Origin: Lysobacter sp. ISL-50
GTDB lineage: Bacteria > Pseudomonadota > Gammaproteobacteria > Xanthomonadales > Xanthomonadaceae
Reading direction: 5' to 3'
NCBI RefSeq assembly: GCF_018612875.1
Contig: NZ_JAGGRI010000037.1
Location: 1-64,000, forward strand
DNA: 64,000 nucleotides
Within the stretch, counting starts at the first letter, position 1. Every line of letters begins with the position of its first letter. A program made the position numbers and the translations under genes. This document shows, in pieces, positions 62,911 to 64,000 of this stretch. A model generated the notes under the pieces. It did not search any database and was not told the origin of the DNA. It saw only the letters and a list, made by a program, of their open reading frames with translations.

Positions 62911-63264
62911 TTACTCGCTGACCACCGCCGCCGTCACCACGATTTCCACCTTGAACTTCGGATTCGCCAGCGGCGCCTGCACGGTCGCGCGCGGCGGCGT
63001 GTGGCCGGCGGCGACCCAACTGTCCCATACCGCGTTCATGCCGGCGAAATCGGCCATGTCGGTCAGGAAAATCTGCGCCATCAAAATGCGGCTCTTGTCG
63101 GTGCCGGCGCGCGCGAGCAGCGCGTCGATCGAGGCCAGGGTTTCGCGGGTCTGGCCGGCGATGTCGAGGTCCTCGCTGTCGGGCACTTGCCCGGCCAGAT
63201 AAGCCACGCCGTTATAGACTGCCATTTCGGACAGGCGCGCGCCGACGTCGAATCGCTGGATCAT
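62911..63264 (-). CDS. RidA/YjgF-family protein
   Basis: A 117-residue cytoplasmic protein of the RidA family, whose members form trimers and hydrolyse reactive enamines or imines. Features are LSEMAVYNGVAYLAGQVPDS, QTRETLASIDALLARAGTDKSRILMAQIFLTDMADFAGMNAVWDSWV and PPRATVQAPLANPKFKVEIVVTA, including the Arg of PPRATVQ (Arg105 of canonical RidA) and the terminal Glu region. GAGGTGA precedes the ATG. Its precise substrate is unknown as this subgroup differs from E. coli RidA. Confidence 0.9.
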   Translation of the reverse strand: MIQRFDVGARLSEMAVYNGVAYLAGQVPDSEDLDIAGQTRETLASIDALLARAGTDKSRILMAQIFLTDMADFAGMNAVWDSWVAAGHTPPRATVQAPLANPKFKVEIVVTAAVVSE

Positions 63265-63413
63265 GGGTTCACCTCATGGATGTGGGGCGAGCATTGTCGG
63301 TCATCGCGCGCCCGCGCACACCTGTCGGCGCGCGATGGCCGCGCGCGCCCCGGATTCGAAGCCATGCGAGCGCGGATGCGGACCACGCCTCGACCCGCAT
63401 CCGCCGCGGCCGC

Positions 63414-64000
63414 CTACATCTCCGGCGTCCCGGTCTGGATGATGCGATCGCTTTCCTGGCGATCTTCCGCGCGTTCGGCGCGCAGGGCCGCGTCGGCGTT
63501 GGCGCGGTGCTGGGCGCGCACTTGCGGCGGCAAGGCATCGACCTGGCGATTGGCCTGCATCATCGCGCGCTCGCCGGGCTTGAGCTGGCAGTTGCGGCTG
63601 AGGATTTCGAGTTCGTCGCCGTTGCGCGCGGCGCCGCTTTGCACATTGACCACCACGCCGAGCGTATCGCCCAGCGGTTCGAGCTCACCGCAGATCGAAT
63701 CGATAGTGCCGTAGCTGCGCTCGGCGTTGCGATTGACGATCACGAACAGATTCTCGCTGTCGAGCCACACCACCGAACGCACGCCCTTGACACCCTTGGC
63801 GGCGATGCGCGCGTTCTCGCGATCGATTCGGCGCCCCGGATCGGCCAGGCGGATCGAACGATTGACGTCCTCGTTGAGCGCCTTCAGGTTCTGCTGCAGG
63901 CCCTGCTGATCGCCGCCGAGCGCCTGGCTGCGCATCTTGACCAGGCGTTCGGCGGTCTTGGCCGGGTCCAGCGGCTGGCCGGCGGGCGGCTGCGGCTTGG
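63414..64000 (-). CDS. Unrecognised protein with Pro-rich linker, 5' truncated
   Basis: The frame remains open to the window edge (upstream residues KPQPPAGQPLDPAKTAERLVK), so the start is outside. The visible 195 residues have a helix (QQNLKALNEDVNRSIRLADPGRRIDRENARIAAKGVKGV), a beta-rich domain (RSVVWLDSENLFVIVNRNAERSYGTIDSICGELEPLGDTLGVVVNVQSGAARNGDELEILSRNCQL) and a Gln/Arg-rich helical tail. Two Cys could pair. The Pro-rich linker and beta domain suggest a periplasmic accessory protein, but no family was recognised. Confidence 0.65.
   Translation of the reverse strand, partial: KPQPPAGQPLDPAKTAERLVKMRSQALGGDQQGLQQNLKALNEDVNRSIRLADPGRRIDRENARIAAKGVKGVRSVVWLDSENLFVIVNRNAERSYGTIDSICGELEPLGDTLGVVVNVQSGAARNGDELEILSRNCQLKPGERAMMQANRQVDALPPQVRAQHRANADAALRAERAEDRQESDRIIQTGTPEM

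Overview
The window is about 64 kb of very GC-rich DNA from a gammaproteobacterial chromosome. Lysobacter or a close Xanthomonadaceae relative fits best. This is inferred from base composition, the pairing of an alpha-2-macroglobulin gene with pbpC, a SoxR regulator beside its own target genes, many secreted or lipid-anchored proteins, and several families of short palindromic intergenic repeats. No rRNA, tRNA, CRISPR array, integrase or transposase gene was seen. Most of the window looks like a stable chromosomal backbone, with two regions of more accessory character (27-38 kb and 45-53 kb).

Layout. 0-6.4 kb: the end of a TPR protein, a small membrane protein divergent from an MmyB-type XRE regulator with a perfect palindromic operator between them, an FKBP lipoprotein, an LLM flavin oxidoreductase, an NTF2-like protein and a 50-residue membrane protein. 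6.7-15.1 kb: a thioester-containing bacterial alpha-2-macroglobulin followed by penicillin-binding protein 1C, a periplasmic defence and cell-wall repair pair. 15.4-26.9 kb: mostly housekeeping and secreted enzymes (two small secreted proteins, PQQ-type sugar dehydrogenase, a LysR remnant, alpha/beta hydrolase, class C beta-lactamase-like hydrolase, HI0933-type flavoprotein, TrhO, a RaiA/HPF-like ribosome factor, an HD phosphohydrolase).

27.4-38.4 kb: a surface cluster. A giant autotransporter of about 2240 residues, with 14 putative-Ig repeats and three cadherin-like modules, is transcribed divergently from three consecutive tail-collar (MdpB-like) proteins, a GNAT acetyltransferase and a convergent DUF6916-like gene. 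A small secreted protein with one cadherin-like module lies just beyond. 38.7-45.6 kb: a DUF1993 protein; soxR with a textbook SoxR box driving a quinone oxidoreductase-like gene and an MFS exporter; a glycosyltransferase; a phospholipase D-like protein.

45.6-53.0 kb: the most interesting locus. A 1873-residue protein combines two lipase-like alpha/beta hydrolase domains with a CHAT (caspase-like) protease and a helical C-terminus. It is preceded on the same strand by three unrecognised small genes, two of which overlap by 4 bp. 53.2-64 kb: a YgjP-type metallopeptidase, an MHS-family transporter, a Gfo/Idh/MocA oxidoreductase, a secreted protein with a strong terminator, a YbdK-like carboxylate-amine ligase coupled to a gamma-glutamyl hydrolase-type amidotransferase, a secreted S8 subtilase, a RidA protein and a partial hypothetical gene.

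Intergenic DNA carries at least five repeat types. They include a two-module palindromic element present four times and a 40-bp perfect inverted repeat. All functions are read from sequence motifs and remembered family features; no database search was possible.
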